A stretch of DNA of 64,000 nucleotides from Hyphomicrobiales bacterium (GCA_930633495.1 CAKNFJ010000001.1:4363001-4427000); one strand, 5' to 3'. Counted from the first letter of the stretch, positions 16,659 to 30,344 are shown. Program-made: numbers and translations. Notes: generated by a model from the sequence alone, not told the origin.

Positions 16659-16874
16659 GTCGTTCGTCCTGTCGCTATGACGAGCGGCAGGTCAGGCTAG
16701 GTGGGGAAGGTGCCGATTTTGCGGCAGTGCAGCATTTATTGGAACTGCGTCGGATTGCCCGAAAGCCGCGCTTCCCCCGCCGCCCCGAACCCGCTAGGAA
16801 GCGACCCAGCCGGGGACCGTGGCCGAAAGCCGCGATTTCGGATCGTTCTATCTGGAGAGAACAGGGGTCATCGC

Positions 16875-18089
16875 ATGAGCAAGATCAAGGTCGCCAACCC
16901 GGTCGTCGACATGGACGGCGACGAGATGACCCGGATCATCTGGCAGAAGATCAAGGACACGCTGATCTTCCCGTATCTGGACCTCGAACTCGACTATTAC
17001 GACCTCTCGGTCGAGAACCGCGACGCGACCAACGACCAGGTCACGATCGACGCCGCCAACGCCACCAAGAAGCACGGCGTCGCCGTGAAATGCGCGACCA
17101 TCACGCCGGACGAGGCCCGCGTGAAGGAGTTCAACCTCAAGGAGATGTGGAAGTCGCCGAACGGCACGATCCGCAACATCCTCGGCGGCGTGATCTTCCG
17201 CGAGCCGATCATCTGCAAGAACGTGCCGCGCCTCGTGCCGGGCTGGACCCAGCCGATCGTCATCGGCCGCCACGCCTTCGGCGACCAGTATCGCGCGACC
17301 GACTTCAAGTTCCCCGGCAAGGGCACGCTCTCGATCAAGTTCGTCGGCGAGGACGGCAACGTCATCGAGAAGGAGGTCTTCAAGGCCCCGGAGGCCGGCG
17401 TCGCCATGGCGATGTACAACCTCGACGACTCGATCCGCGACTTCGCCCGCGCCTCGCTGAACTATGGCCTGATGCGCAAGTACCCGGTCTATCTCTCGAC
17501 CAAGAACACCATCCTCAAGACCTATGACGGCCGCTTCAAGGACATCTTCCAGGAGGTCTACGAGAAGGAGTTCAAGGCGGAGTTCGACAAGCTCGGCATC
17601 ACCTACGAGCACCGCCTGATCGACGACATGGTCGCCTCGGCGATGAAGTGGTCGGGCGGCTATGTCTGGGCCTGCAAGAACTATGACGGCGACGTGCAGT
17701 CCGACACCGTCGCGCAGGGCTTCGGTTCGCTCGGCCTGATGACCTCGGTGCTGATGACGCCGGACGGCAAGACCGTCGAGGCCGAGGCCGCGCACGGCAC
17801 GGTGACCCGCCACTATCGCGAGCACCAGAAGGGTAAGGAGACCTCGACGAACTCGATCGCCTCGATCTTCGCCTGGACCCGTGGCCTCGCGCACCGCGCC
17901 AAGCTCGACAACAACGCCGAGCTCGCCAAGTTCGCCGGGCTGCTGGAGAAGGTCACGGTCGACACGGTCGAGGCCGGCGACATGACCAAGGACCTCGCCT
18001 TGCTTGTCGGCGCCGATCAGAAGTGGCTCTCGACCACCGGCTTCCTCGAGAAGGTCAGCGAGAACATGCGCAAGGCGATGGCGGCCTGA
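16875..18089 (+). CDS. icd: isocitrate dehydrogenase, NADP-dependent
   Basis: This 404-residue enzyme oxidatively decarboxylates isocitrate to 2-oxoglutarate in the TCA cycle. The sequence is the dimeric eukaryote-like type common in alphaproteobacteria, with [14 protein letters not shown] near the N-terminus, the substrate-binding [12 protein letters not shown] block (about residue 94), and [17 protein letters not shown] near the C-terminal third. The ATG at 16875 begins the usual MSKIKV start. The upstream 216 bases hold no gene. A strong terminator follows at 18115-18145, so it is monocistronic. Confidence 0.96.
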   Translation: MSKIKVANPVVDMDGDEMTRIIWQKIKDTLIFPYLDLELDYYDLSVENRDATNDQVTIDAANATKKHGVAVKCATITPDEARVKEFNLKEMWKSPNGTIRNILGGVIFREPIICKNVPRLVPGWTQPIVIGRHAFGDQYRATDFKFPGKGTLSIKFVGEDGNVIEKEVFKAPEAGVAMAMYNLDDSIRDFARASLNYGLMRKYPVYLSTKNTILKTYDGRFKDIFQEVYEKEFKAEFDKLGITYEHRLIDDMVASAMKWSGGYVWACKNYDGDVQSDTVAQGFGSLGLMTSVLMTPDGKTVEAEAAHGTVTRHYREHQKGKETSTNSIASIFAWTRGLAHRAKLDNNAELAKFAGLLEKVTVDTVEAGDMTKDLALLVGADQKWLSTTGFLEKVSENMRKAMAA

Positions 18090-18392
18090 GCCACGCTTTC
18101 CCGCGACGATCGTGAAGCCCGGCCGAAAGGCCGGGCTTTTTCGTTGGCGGTGCCCTCGGATGGCGGAACGAGAGCACGCGACGGGTGCGGTCCTCGGCAG
18201 AAACTGCAATCCCGCTCGGCATGGCTCACGCTATCGGATGACGTGACCGCCTGCCCGGACAACGATATGATGGGCGTCAATGCGGATGGGGGTTTCACGC
18301 GCAAAGATGGCGAGGCCTGTTCCGCAGGCGAGGGGCGCTGACGACCGCTGGATTCCGATACTCAAGAAGACTGGCCGATACGGAGAGCTGGG
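18090..18392. other. intergenic region after icd
   Basis: This 303-base stretch holds the icd terminator in its first 60 bases. The remainder has no convincing coding frame and presumably includes the promoter of the small gene at 18393. Nothing else was recognised. Confidence 0.6.
18115..18145 (+). terminator. icd: rho-independent terminator of icd
   Basis: AAGCCCGGCC pairs perfectly with GGCCGGGCTT around a GAAA loop (18115-18124 with 18129-18138) and is followed by TTTCGTT. It starts 26 bases after the icd stop codon. Confidence 0.92.
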
Positions 18393-18581
18393 ATGCCTGA
18401 GAACGCTTCGCAGATGGAACTGGACGAGCGGATCGCGATTGCCCGGCGCAACATCGCCGAGCTGATGGAGCAGGCGACGGGCGTATCCGGCGCCGCCGCC
18501 GAGGAGCGTCTGGCCAACCGGCTCAACGAGCAGCAGGATTTGCTCAACGAATTGCTCAAGAAGCGCGAGGCGATGGGCTGA
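18393..18581 (+). CDS. small helical protein of unknown function
   Basis: This 62-residue protein is acidic at the start and strongly helical, with a heptad-like pattern (LDERIAIARRNIAELMEQA and LANRLNEQQDLLNELLKKR) suggesting a short coiled coil or helical hairpin. A GGAG site lies just before the ATG. It is between icd and a convergent exported-protein gene, with no clear operon partner. The codon pattern and length look genuine and small proteins of this type occur in related bacteria, but I cannot name a function. Confidence 0.7.
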   Translation: MPENASQMELDERIAIARRNIAELMEQATGVSGAAAEERLANRLNEQQDLLNELLKKREAMG

Positions 18582-18629
18582 ACCGCTTCCTCGGTGGCGG
18601 TTCCTCGACGCGGCTGGAGGATCCTGGCG

Positions 18630-19259
18630 TCACTCCACGACGACGCGGTGGCGGGCGAGGATGCGCAGGCCGCTGACGGGCGCGTTCATCACATAGCGCA
18701 ACTCGTAGGGGCCGGGCTGCTCGGGCGCTTCGAGGGCAGCCTCGACATTCTCGGACGGGAAGAAGCGGGGGCCATCCGTCTCGATCGGAGCGTCGGCGGG
18801 AACCAGCACGACACGATCATGTTCGCCGTTCGGCCCGATGCCGCGCACCGGCAGCATCTGGCCGCGGCCGACGCGGGCCGGGGCGGCGAGCGTCGCGCTC
18901 GGCTCCGTCGTCACGAGTGGCTGGCGCAACAGCACAACGGGTGCTCCGCTCTTCTCGACGGTCAGGCGCAGTTCGTAGGTTCCGGCGAGACCGGGCGTCG
19001 GCAGGCTCGGTACCATGTTGCGCGGCTCGACGACGACGATGGCGCTGGTCGCGGGATCGTCGGGGCGGGCGATGGCGAGGCGGGCTCCCTGCGGCGGCCG
19101 CGTCAGGAAGACGCTCAGCGGCGCGCCGGCGACGATGGTGCGGGCGGCCGAGAACGAGGGCTCCTCGGCGCGGCGTTTGGACGGCACCGTCTGCGCCGCG
19201 GCCAGTCCCGGCAGCAGCAATGTCACGAATGCCAGCAGCAGGCGGCGTTGCACGGTCAT
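18630..19259 (-). CDS. exported protein of unknown function
   Basis: This encodes a 209-residue protein with a clear signal peptide (LLLAFVTLLLPGLAAA, cleavage near residue 22). The mature part is beta-rich, with two similar-looking segments, GTYELRLTVEKSG and GPYELRYVMNAPVSG, each preceded by a short hydrophobic strand. This suggests two immunoglobulin-like or beta-sandwich units. Its start overlaps the end of the ion-channel gene by four bases (ATGA), so the two are co-translated. A periplasmic accessory role for the channel is possible but purely contextual. Confidence 0.78.
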   Translation of the reverse strand: MTVQRRLLLAFVTLLLPGLAAAQTVPSKRRAEEPSFSAARTIVAGAPLSVFLTRPPQGARLAIARPDDPATSAIVVVEPRNMVPSLPTPGLAGTYELRLTVEKSGAPVVLLRQPLVTTEPSATLAAPARVGRGQMLPVRGIGPNGEHDRVVLVPADAPIETDGPRFFPSENVEAALEAPEQPGPYELRYVMNAPVSGLRILARHRVVVE

Positions 19260-20419
19260 CCTCTCGCCAGCGTTCGAAGATGCTCGGCAAGCCTGGGGTT
19301 GCGGGTGGTCAAGGCGCGAAAATCGATCGGATCGAGCACCAGAAGCTTGGAAGGGGCCGTCGCGACGGCGGCCCGCAGAAAGGGGGAGTGGCTCGCGATC
19401 GCGATATCATCGAGCCGGAGTTCGCCGAAAAAATGGCCTTCGTCGAGCCGGCTCGGCCCTTCCGCCGCCGCGACCTCGACCTCGCCGCTGGCGATGAAGT
19501 AGAGCGCCCGGCCGGGCTCGCCCGGGTGCAGGATCACGGCGCCGCTGCGGACCGTCTGGGCGCGCAGGAATTGCATGACATCGGCGATCTCGCTCGCATC
19601 GAGCCCGCCGAACAGAGGCACGCGGGCGACCATGCTCCAGGTGACGACGAATTCGCGCCGGTGGATTTCCTGGGCGAAGGCCGTCGCGACGATGCCGACC
19701 GGCAAGGCGAGCATGATGAGGCCGAGAACCGCGGTGACCGCCGCCACGGCCTTGCCCGCCGCCGTGATGGGATAGACATCGCCATAGCCGACCGTGGTCA
19801 GGGTGATGATCGCCCACCACATCGCGTCGGGGATGGTGCCGAACTTGTCCGGCTGGGCTTCATGCTCGACCAGATGCATGGCGCTGGCCGCGATCAGCAT
19901 CACACCCATCAGAATGACGAAGCAGGCGACAAGCGCCTTGCGCTCGGCAATGAGCGCAGCCGAGAGCGAGGCCATGCCGGGTGAATAGCGGCCGAGCTTG
20001 AAAAAGCGCAGCAGGCGCAGCAGCAACAGGACCTTGAGTTCGCCGAAGCCGAGCAGCCCGAATAGCAGCGGCAGAATCGCGAGCAGATCGATGATGGCCG
20101 GGAAGGACCGGACATAGGCGAGCCGGGCCTGCGCCGCGCTCAGGCCGCGATAGCGGGCATGCTCGGGCGCGATCCAGATGCGGATGGCGTATTCGAGGGT
20201 GAAGATGACGAGAGAAACCCGCTCCAGCACGTCGAAGCCGGGACCGAAATACGCGGCCAGCGACGGAACGGATTCGAGCACGACCGCAAGCACGGTGGCG
20301 CAGATCAGCGCGACCAGAGCCCGGTGGATGACGGTGGCGACGAAGTCGTCACCGGCACCATGGTCAAACCATAGATGAACCTGCCACCGCCAGCCCCGAA
20401 AAGGCTCGGCGGCAGCCAT
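19256..20419 (-). CDS. cyclic nucleotide-gated-type potassium channel (MloK1-like)
   Basis: This 387-residue protein has the layout of MloK1: six transmembrane segments (about residues 30-250) with an arginine-bearing S4-like helix (LLLLRLLRFFKLGRYS), a pore loop with the potassium filter TVGYGD (about residues 208-214), then a cyclic nucleotide-binding domain. In that domain GRALYFIASGEVEV and FFGELRL...RAAVATA correspond to the phosphate-binding cassette. Such channels pass potassium and are opened by cAMP or cGMP. It lies 7 bases downstream of alaS on the same strand and overlaps the next gene by ATGA. Confidence 0.88.
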   Translation of the reverse strand: MAAAEPFRGWRWQVHLWFDHGAGDDFVATVIHRALVALICATVLAVVLESVPSLAAYFGPGFDVLERVSLVIFTLEYAIRIWIAPEHARYRGLSAAQARLAYVRSFPAIIDLLAILPLLFGLLGFGELKVLLLLRLLRFFKLGRYSPGMASLSAALIAERKALVACFVILMGVMLIAASAMHLVEHEAQPDKFGTIPDAMWWAIITLTTVGYGDVYPITAAGKAVAAVTAVLGLIMLALPVGIVATAFAQEIHRREFVVTWSMVARVPLFGGLDASEIADVMQFLRAQTVRSGAVILHPGEPGRALYFIASGEVEVAAAEGPSRLDEGHFFGELRLDDIAIASHSPFLRAAVATAPSKLLVLDPIDFRALTTRNPRLAEHLRTLARG

Positions 20420-20426
20420 GGCGCCG

Positions 20427-23069
<2,643 letters not shown>

Positions 23070-23201
23070 CGCTTCTTGCGCTCTGATCTTGGGCAGGAGG
23101 CCGGGCAGGCCCGGCGGGAAGGTCAGGTTCTAGTCAGGCGGCTCGCCGCTGTCCAGAAAGCTTGATGCGGCGCACACCCGGCAAGGTCCTATTCCCAAAC
23201 G

Positions 23202-23226
23202 AAAAGGGCAGCCCGAAGGCTGCCCT
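23202..23226 (-). terminator. recA: rho-independent terminator of recA
   Basis: GGGCAGCC pairs with GGCTGCCC (23206-23213 with 23218-23225) around a four-base loop. On the minus strand it is followed by TTTTC. It lies 60-80 bases beyond the recA stop. Confidence 0.85.
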
Positions 23227-23228
23227 CT

Positions 23229-23277
23229 CGTCACGAGACGATTTCCGAGATGCTCGGGTCGAGCCCGAGCATGACGG
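23229..23277. repeat. REP-like hairpin element, copy 1
   Basis: The core ATGCTCGGG-5-CCCGAGCAT (23250-23272) is a perfect 9-bp stem followed by GACGG. An outer CGTCA/TGACG pair extends it. Related elements occur at 24658-24684 and, inverted, at 33304-33375. It lies between recA and its terminator. Confidence 0.75.
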
Positions 23278-23288
23278 AGTTGATTGCC

Positions 23289-24374
<1,086 letters not shown>

Positions 24375-24458
24375 GGTTCGGGCTCCTTATGGCAGGGCCA
24401 AGGGGACATCTCAATCGGTCTTGACAGGAGAATGATCACTCTTTGTTCTTGTGAGCAA

Positions 24459-24473
24459 GTTCTTTTTTTGTTC
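24459..24473 (-). promoter_or_regulatory. recA: LexA (SOS) box of recA
   Basis: GTTC-TTTTTTT-GTTC (GAAC-N7-GAAC on the recA strand) is the alphaproteobacterial LexA operator. Immediately downstream on the minus strand TTGCTC and, 17 bases on, TCATTC could be the -35 and -10 elements. The box lies about 85 bases before the recA ATG. Confidence 0.85.
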
Positions 24474-24657
24474 TCGATGTCAGTTTCTGTCAGGAGGGCT
24501 GTCAGGAGCCGATTGCCTGCGGAGCGACACCGTCATGCCGGCGCGGACCGCAGATCCGTACCGGAACCCCCCACCCAAACGTTATCCGGTTCTCCATGCT
24601 CGCCCCTGCAGCGAGCATCCATGTCTTGAAGACGACCTTCGACCAGTGACGACGTAG

Positions 24658-24684
24658 ATGGTCGGGACAAGCCCGACCATGACG
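24658..24684. repeat. REP-like hairpin element, copy 2
   Basis: ATGGTCGGG pairs with CCCGACCAT (24658-24666 with 24672-24680) around ACAAG and is followed by GACGG. It is the same design as the elements at 23229-23277 and 33304-33375. It lies 40 bases beyond the end of cckA and may act as its terminator. Confidence 0.75.
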
Positions 24685-24722
24685 GGGAGGCCCCGAAATG
24701 ACGACGTGGAACGCGCGGCCGC

Positions 24723-27227
24723 TTAGCCCATCGCCGCCTTCACCGTCTCGACAAGCTGCTTCATGGTGAAGGGCTTGGGCAGGAAGTGGAAGCCTTCGCC
24801 CTCGGGCAGGTTCTTGCGGAAGGCTTCCTCGGCATAGCCGGAGACGAAGACGACCTTGGTGTTCGGATTGCGCTGGCGCAGCTCGCCGAGCAGGGTCGGG
24901 CCGTCCATCTCCGGCATCACGACGTCGGAGACGACGAGGTCGATCTGGCCGTCGTTCTTCAGGAAGATGTCGAGCGCCTCGACGCCCGAGGCAGCCTCGT
25001 GGACGGTGTAGCCGCGCGAGACCAGCATACGGGCGTTCAGGGCGCGCACCGCATCCTCGTCCTCGACCAGCAGAATGACGCCGGCGCCGGTATGGTCAGC
25101 GGCGAGCTTCTTCGGCGCCTCCTTGGCGGCGGCCTCGGCGGCGATCTCCTCCTGGCTCGGGACATGGCGCGGCAGGAAGATCTGGAAGGCCGTGCCCTTG
25201 CCGACGGTGGAATCGACGAAGACGTAGCCGCCGGTCTGCTTGACGATGCCGTAGACCATCGACAGGCCGAGGCCGGTGCCCTTGCCCACTTCCTTGGTGG
25301 TGAAGAAGGGCTCGAAGATCTTGTCGAGGTGTTCCTGCGGGATGCCGGTGCCGCTGTCCTCGACCTCGAGCAGGACGTAATCGTCCGCGGGCAGGGCGGC
25401 GTGATTGAAGCTCACGCAATCCTCGCGGGCGACGTTGCGGGTGCGCACCGTCAGCTTGCCGCCATTTGGCATGGCGTCGCGGGCGTTGACGGCGAGGTTG
25501 ACGATGACCTGCTCGAGCTGGCCGAGATCGGCCTTGACCGGCCAGAGGTCGCGCCCCTGGCGGACGTCGAGCGTCACCTTGTCGGCGACGACGCGCTTCA
25601 GCATCAGCGAGAGATCGGAGAGCACCTCGCCGAGCTCCAGCACCTGCGGGCGCAGGGTCTGGCGGCGCGAGAAGGCAAGCAGCTGACGCACCAGCGCCGC
25701 GGCGCGGTAGGCGTTCTGCTTGATCTGCATGATGTCCGGGAAGGACGGGTCGGTCGGCCGATGGCTCGCGAGCAGGAACTCGGAGGCGTTGATGATGACC
25801 TGCAGCACGTTGTTGAAGTCGTGCGCGATGCCGCCGGCGAGCTGGCCGACCGCCTGCATCTTGCCGGCCTGGTCCATGTTGTCGCGCAGCTTGCGCTCGG
25901 CCGTGGTCTCCAGCGCGTAGACGATGGCCCGCTCGCCGTCGCCATCCTCGGAAGCGGCGACCGGCGCGAGATAGAGCTTGGCCGAGCGCCCATCCTCGCC
26001 TGCGAGGGCGAGATCGAGCGGGCTCGCCGCCGCACTGCCATCGACCACTTCACTGAGGGTGCGGGCGAGGTCGGCGTCCGGCGTGACGAGATCCTGGATC
26101 GTCCTGGGCTGCGTGCCCGCCGGAACCAGCCGGGCGAAGGCGGCGTTGGAGCGCAGGATCGCGCCGCTCTTGTCGATGGTGGCGATCGCCATCGGCGTCG
26201 AATGGAAGAAGCGGGCGAAACGGACTTCGGCGTCGCTGCCGCCATCGGCTCCGGCTTCGCCGGGCGCGCGGTTGAGGACCAGCGTGCGGGAGGGGCCGGC
26301 GCGGCCGTCCTGTCCGAAGGCGACCTGGTGATGCAGGCGCACCGGCAGGGCAGAGCCGTTGCGGCGCTTCAGGTCGACGTCGAGCACCTCGACGCGGACA
26401 TCGCCGGGCTGGCCGCGGATGGCCTGGATGAGGGCGGCGGCCGAGGCGGTACAGACATCGTCGAGATGCAGGCCGCCGGAACCGAAGCGGGCGAGGTCGA
26501 AATCGAGCCAGCTCGACAGGGTGGCGTTGAGATAGGAGATCTCGCCATCGGCATCGATGGAGATGAAGCCGGCCGGGGCGTGGTCGAGATAGTCGATCGC
26601 GTGCTGGAGCTCCTGGAAGGCGTTCTCCTGCCGCTCACGCTCCGGCGTGATGTCGGTAACCGACCAGAGGGTCGCGCTGCCGGCCTCGCGACGCACCGGC
26701 GAGACGCGGACGCGATACCAGCCGACGTCGCCACGCCCGCTCAGCGCCGGCTCCAGCCGGACTTCCTCGACGAGCCGGCGGTTCTCCCGGGCGGCGGTCG
26801 CGAGCCGGTAGATCGCTTCCGACACGTCGGCGCGGCCGGTCAGCAGCCGGCCCACCGGCTTGACGTCGTTGGCGCCCGTGGCGCCGGCGAGCGCGAGATA
26901 GGCTTCGTTTGCGTAGACGATTTCGTTCTCGCCTTCGGTGACGACGATGCCCTCGTCGGCACTGTCCACCACGGTCTTGGTCAGGTCGTTGCGGGCAGCG
27001 CGGCCGGAAAACTGGATGAGGCCGATGGCGAAGGCGAAGAGGCCGAAGACGCCGACGACCGAGAGGATGGCGAGAAGCCCGAGAATGAGCGGCTGCGCCC
27101 ATTCATTGGCGATGAAGCCGAGCGCGATGGCCGCGCCGACAAGCAGGCCCGCGACCAGCAGGATGATGCCGATATGGCCCGGCTTGTCGGAGCGATCGAT
27201 CGTCGTTGTCGCCGTGCTTCCGCTCAT
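24723..27227 (-). CDS. cckA: cell-cycle hybrid histidine kinase CckA
   Basis: CckA (834 residues) is the hybrid kinase that feeds phosphate through ChpT to CtrA. Two membrane helices (about residues 20-75) are followed by PAS domains (about 85-450), a HisKA domain with the phospho-acceptor His469 in GGIAHDFNN, an HATPase domain ([24 protein letters not shown]), and a receiver domain with Asp768 in [12 protein letters not shown]. The whole order is typical of CckA. The ATG at 27227 is a reasonable start before the first helix. The gene follows flhB on the same strand after a 74-base gap, so read-through from the flagellar operon is possible. Confidence 0.92.
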   Translation of the reverse strand: MSGSTATTTIDRSDKPGHIGIILLVAGLLVGAAIALGFIANEWAQPLILGLLAILSVVGVFGLFAFAIGLIQFSGRAARNDLTKTVVDSADEGIVVTEGENEIVYANEAYLALAGATGANDVKPVGRLLTGRADVSEAIYRLATAARENRRLVEEVRLEPALSGRGDVGWYRVRVSPVRREAGSATLWSVTDITPERERQENAFQELQHAIDYLDHAPAGFISIDADGEISYLNATLSSWLDFDLARFGSGGLHLDDVCTASAAALIQAIRGQPGDVRVEVLDVDLKRRNGSALPVRLHHQVAFGQDGRAGPSRTLVLNRAPGEAGADGGSDAEVRFARFFHSTPMAIATIDKSGAILRSNAAFARLVPAGTQPRTIQDLVTPDADLARTLSEVVDGSAAASPLDLALAGEDGRSAKLYLAPVAASEDGDGERAIVYALETTAERKLRDNMDQAGKMQAVGQLAGGIAHDFNNVLQVIINASEFLLASHRPTDPSFPDIMQIKQNAYRAAALVRQLLAFSRRQTLRPQVLELGEVLSDLSLMLKRVVADKVTLDVRQGRDLWPVKADLGQLEQVIVNLAVNARDAMPNGGKLTVRTRNVAREDCVSFNHAALPADDYVLLEVEDSGTGIPQEHLDKIFEPFFTTKEVGKGTGLGLSMVYGIVKQTGGYVFVDSTVGKGTAFQIFLPRHVPSQEEIAAEAAAKEAPKKLAADHTGAGVILLVEDEDAVRALNARMLVSRGYTVHEAASGVEALDIFLKNDGQIDLVVSDVVMPEMDGPTLLGELRQRNPNTKVVFVSGYAEEAFRKNLPEGEGFHFLPKPFTMKQLVETVKAAMG

Positions 27228-27301
27228 TGCGGTTGGAGTCCGTTTCGCTTGCGGCCGTGCCGGACATTCGGCGGCCATCCTTCCTTCGCATCCGCCCCGA
27301 G

Positions 27302-28369
27302 TTAGGCGCGCCGGCCCTTCAGGCGCAAGACGTAACCGATGACTTCGGCCACCGCCTGATAGTGTTCGACAGGAATTTCTTCGTCGATGTCGACCGTTGC
27401 ATAAAGCGCGCGCGCCAAAGGCGGGTTTTCGACGATCGGCACCCGGTGCTCGCCGGCGACCTCGCGGATCTTGAGGGCCATGGCGTCGACGCCCTTCGCC
27501 AGGCAGAGCGGGGCTGCCATGCCGGGCTCGTATTGGAGCGCGACGGCGAAGTGGGTCGGGTTGGTGATGATCACCGTCGCCTTCGGCACCGCCGCCATCA
27601 TGCGCTTGCGCACGCGCTGGGCGCGGATCTGGCGCAGCTTCGCCTTGACCTCGGGATTGCCTTCGGAGTTCTTGAACTCTTCCTTGATCTCCTGCTTCGT
27701 CATCTTCTGGCGCTGGTACCAGCTGAAGCGCTGCCAGGCGAAATCGCCGATGGCGACGATGGCGAAGAGGGCGAGCACCGCGCCCATCAGTTTGATGGCG
27801 AGCGAGAGCGTCGCCGGCATCAGGGCTGCGACATGCATCTGCACGAAGGCTTCGAGCCTGTCGTGCTGGTTCCAGAGCGTGATCCAGACGACGGTGCCTA
27901 TCAGCGCCGTCTTGGCGAGGCCCTTGGCGAAATTGACCCAGGCCTCCTTGCCGAACATCCGCTTCGCGCCGGCCATGGGCGAGATGCGGTTGAATTTCGG
28001 CATCAGCGGCTCGAAGGTCCAGAGCGGCTTGTGCTGGAGCAGGGCGCCGGCCAGGCCCGCGCAAAGAATGAAGGCGAAGGGCAGGCCGAGCGCCATGAAG
28101 CCGGTGAGCACGCCCTGCCGCGTGACCTGCATGAAGGCGGCGCCGTCCGATGGCACCTGATGCGCGTTCATCAGGAAGGAGCGCAAGGAGAGCATGGCAT
28201 CGCGCGCGGACCAGCCGGCCGCGACCAGCAGCGCCAGCGTGAAGCCGCAGAGCACGAAGAAGGTGCCGATCTCCTGCGATCGGGGGACGTCGCCTTTCTC
28301 GGTGGCCTCTTCCAGTTTTCGCTGGGTCGGGTCCTCTGTCCTGTCCTCGTTCTCGGCATCTTCCGCCAT
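27302..28369 (-). CDS. flhB: flagellar export switch protein FlhB
   Basis: FlhB (355 residues) is the export-gate component that switches substrate class from hook to filament. It has the N-terminal EDPTQRKLEEATEKG signature, four membrane segments, the linker RQKMTKQEIKEEFKNSEGNP, and the autocleavage site NPTH in ITNPTHFAVAL. All key residues are intact. It is the last flagellar gene of the flgB-flgC-fliE-fliQ-fliR-flhB operon, six bases after fliR. Confidence 0.97.
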   Translation of the reverse strand: MAEDAENEDRTEDPTQRKLEEATEKGDVPRSQEIGTFFVLCGFTLALLVAAGWSARDAMLSLRSFLMNAHQVPSDGAAFMQVTRQGVLTGFMALGLPFAFILCAGLAGALLQHKPLWTFEPLMPKFNRISPMAGAKRMFGKEAWVNFAKGLAKTALIGTVVWITLWNQHDRLEAFVQMHVAALMPATLSLAIKLMGAVLALFAIVAIGDFAWQRFSWYQRQKMTKQEIKEEFKNSEGNPEVKAKLRQIRAQRVRKRMMAAVPKATVIITNPTHFAVALQYEPGMAAPLCLAKGVDAMALKIREVAGEHRVPIVENPPLARALYATVDIDEEIPVEHYQAVAEVIGYVLRLKGRRA

Positions 28370-28375
28370 GACGCC

Positions 28376-29134
28376 TCAGCCCCCCGTGAACTGACGCAGG
28401 AAGGTGCCGAGATCGTCGAGGAAGACGCTCATCATCACGCCGATCACGACGAGCAGGACGAGCATGCCGCCGAAGATCGAGGCCGGCACGGCCAGGAAGA
28501 AGACCTGGAGCTGCGGCATCATCCGCGCCAGCACGCCGAGGCCGAGGTTGAACAGCAGGCCGAAGATCAGGAAGGGCGCCGAGATCTGCACCGCCAGCGA
28601 GAAGCCGCGCGCGGCCGATTGCACGGCGAGCGTCAGGATGTCCGGCATCTCGGGCATGCCGCCGGGCGGCAGCAGGCGATAGCTCTCATGGATCGCGGCG
28701 ATGGCGATGTGGTGCAGATCGGTCGTCAGGATCAGCGTGGTCCCGAGCATGGTCAGGAAGTTGCCGATCGACGGGTTCTGCAGGCCGCCGGTCGGATCGA
28801 CCGTCATGGCGAAGCCTAGGCCCATCGTCTGGGCGACCAGCGTGCCGGCCGTCTGCAGGCAGGCCATGACCAGCCGGGCGCAGACGCCGATGATCAGACC
28901 GATCAGCAATTCGCCGATGAGCAGGGCGACGATGCCGGAGACATCGGGCGGGATGCGCAGCGATGGGCGGGCGACCGGCACGATCATCAGGGCGATGAAA
29001 AAGGCGAGAGACAGGCGCGAGCGCGAAAAGATGAAGCGCTCGCCGATGCCGGGCATCAGCATGACGAGCGTGCCGACACGCGCGAAGACGAGCACGAAAA
29101 GGGCGCTGATCTCGGGCAGGATCGCGATCTGCAT
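28376..29134 (-). CDS. fliR: flagellar export gate protein FliR
   Basis: FliR (252 residues) is an integral membrane subunit of the type III export gate. Multiple hydrophobic helices span the length, with the family segments FARVGTLVMLMPGIGE near the start and ISAPFLIFGLLFNLGLGVLAR in the C-terminal third. The ATG at 29134 gives the canonical N-terminus; the frame extends upstream into the end of fliQ without family sequence. It lies between fliQ and flhB. Confidence 0.95.
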   Translation of the reverse strand: MQIAILPEISALFVLVFARVGTLVMLMPGIGERFIFSRSRLSLAFFIALMIVPVARPSLRIPPDVSGIVALLIGELLIGLIIGVCARLVMACLQTAGTLVAQTMGLGFAMTVDPTGGLQNPSIGNFLTMLGTTLILTTDLHHIAIAAIHESYRLLPPGGMPEMPDILTLAVQSAARGFSLAVQISAPFLIFGLLFNLGLGVLARMMPQLQVFFLAVPASIFGGMLVLLVVIGVMMSVFLDDLGTFLRQFTGG

Positions 29135-29211
29135 CGGGCCGCAGGCACCCTTACGCCAGCGCGGGTGTCGCGGTCCTGCGCCGGCAAGGGCCGGCTGCAG
29201 TCGCGACGGGC

Positions 29212-29478
29212 TCATCCGCCCGTGGCGATTCGGGCGGCGACTCGCCCCATATAACCCGCGAGCGCGTCCCCCATGAACGGCAGAAACAGCAGGAGCGCGG
29301 CGAAGACGGCGACGATCTTCGGCACGAAGACGAGCGTCTGCTCCTGGATCTGGGTCAGGGCCTGCACCAGCGAGACGGCGAGGCCGACGACGAGCGCGAT
29401 CATCATCAGCGGTCCGCCGACCTTGAGGAAGACGACGATGCCGTCGCGGGCGACGTCGAGAATGGCTCCGGAGGTCAT
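29212..29478 (-). CDS. fliQ: flagellar export gate protein FliQ
   Basis: FliQ is an 88-residue, two-helix membrane subunit of the export gate. The first helix LMIALVVGLAVSLVQALTQIQEQT (read in pieces) with the conserved Q-x-Q-E-x-T turn and the second helix IVAVFAALLLFLPF are clear. Length is the family norm. It sits between fliE and fliR, 27 bases after fliE. Confidence 0.96.
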   Translation of the reverse strand: MTSGAILDVARDGIVVFLKVGGPLMMIALVVGLAVSLVQALTQIQEQTLVFVPKIVAVFAALLLFLPFMGDALAGYMGRVAARIATGG

Positions 29479-29505
29479 GGTGTTCGTCCGATCGCGTTCG
29501 GGCCG

Positions 29506-29829
29506 TCAGACCGGCATCCGCATGATTTCCTCATAGGCCGCGATCACGCGGTCGCGCACGGCCACCAGCGTTTCGATCGCCGCCTCGCTTTCGGCCACGG
29601 CGGTCACGACGTTGACGATGTCGGCCCGCCCGGAGGCGACGGTCGCTGTCTGCGTGTCGGCCTTGCGGCCGGCCTCGGCAGTGGCGTCCAGCGCCTTGCC
29701 AAGCATGGCGGAGAAATCCGGCCCACCCGTTTCCGACGCGCCCGTGGCGATAGGCTTGCGCATCAGATTGCCGGCACCCATCCCCTGGATAGAGGCATAA
29801 GCGCCCGCGGCGAAACCCGGAGTGGCCAT
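29506..29829 (-). CDS. fliE: flagellar hook-basal body protein FliE
   Basis: FliE (107 residues) joins the MS ring to the rod. The C-terminal half contains DIVNVVTAVAESEAAIETLVAVRDRVIAAYEEIMRMPV (read in pieces), the conserved helical hairpin of the family. The N-terminus is glycine-rich. It follows flgC by 90 bases and precedes fliQ. Confidence 0.94.
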   Translation of the reverse strand: MATPGFAAGAYASIQGMGAGNLMRKPIATGASETGGPDFSAMLGKALDATAEAGRKADTQTATVASGRADIVNVVTAVAESEAAIETLVAVRDRVIAAYEEIMRMPV

Positions 29830-29919
29830 GGTGGTTCAGTCCCCTTCTGGAGTGCTTGTTTGCCGCATTTTCTTCACGCGAACCGGTGACCACTTCGCTC
29901 GAAAATGCTTCGGAGCGTG

Positions 29920-30330
29920 TCAGGCGCGCAGGATGTCGATGGTGCGCTGGATCATCCGGCGCGTCGAAGAGATCAGGTTGAGATTGGCCTCGTAGCTGCG
30001 CTGGGCCTCACGCATGTCGACCATCTCGACCAGGGAATTCACGTTCGGCATCTGCACGTCGCCCTTGGCATCGGCGGCCGGGTTGCCGGGCTCGTGCTTG
30101 ACCTTGAAGGCGCTCTGGTCGCGCTGGACCTTGCCGAGCGCGACGAGCTGGGCATCGAGATTGCGGTCGAAATGGCGCTGGAAGGTCGGGACCTTGCGGC
30201 GATAGGGCTCGGCCCCGGCCTTCTCGGGCCCCGAATCGGCGTTGGCGATGTTCTCGGCGATGACGCGCATGCGTCCGGACTGGCTGCGCAGGCCGGAGGC
30301 GGCGACGGTGATGCTCTTGATCAGGTCCAT
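29920..30330 (-). CDS. flgC: flagellar basal-body rod protein FlgC
   Basis: FlgC (136 residues) is a proximal rod subunit. The N-terminal SGLRSQSGRMRVIAENIANADS and the C-terminal block MPNVNSLVEMVDMREAQRSYEANLN are the conserved rod-protein ends. It is 14 bases downstream of flgB, in the usual flgB-flgC-fliE order. Confidence 0.96.
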   Translation of the reverse strand: MDLIKSITVAASGLRSQSGRMRVIAENIANADSGPEKAGAEPYRRKVPTFQRHFDRNLDAQLVALGKVQRDQSAFKVKHEPGNPAADAKGDVQMPNVNSLVEMVDMREAQRSYEANLNLISSTRRMIQRTIDILRA

Positions 30331-30344
30331 GACCAGCCTTCTCC

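Larger units (their letters stand above)
24375..24722. other. recA/cckA intergenic region
   Basis: This 348-base stretch contains the recA leader and promoter with the LexA box in its first 100 bases and a REP-like hairpin at 24658-24684. The middle shows no convincing gene. Confidence 0.7.

Noticed and set aside
16701..16874. N-terminal extension of icd in the same frame
   Set aside because: The extra codons match no part of the family, and MSKIKV at 16875 is the usual start.
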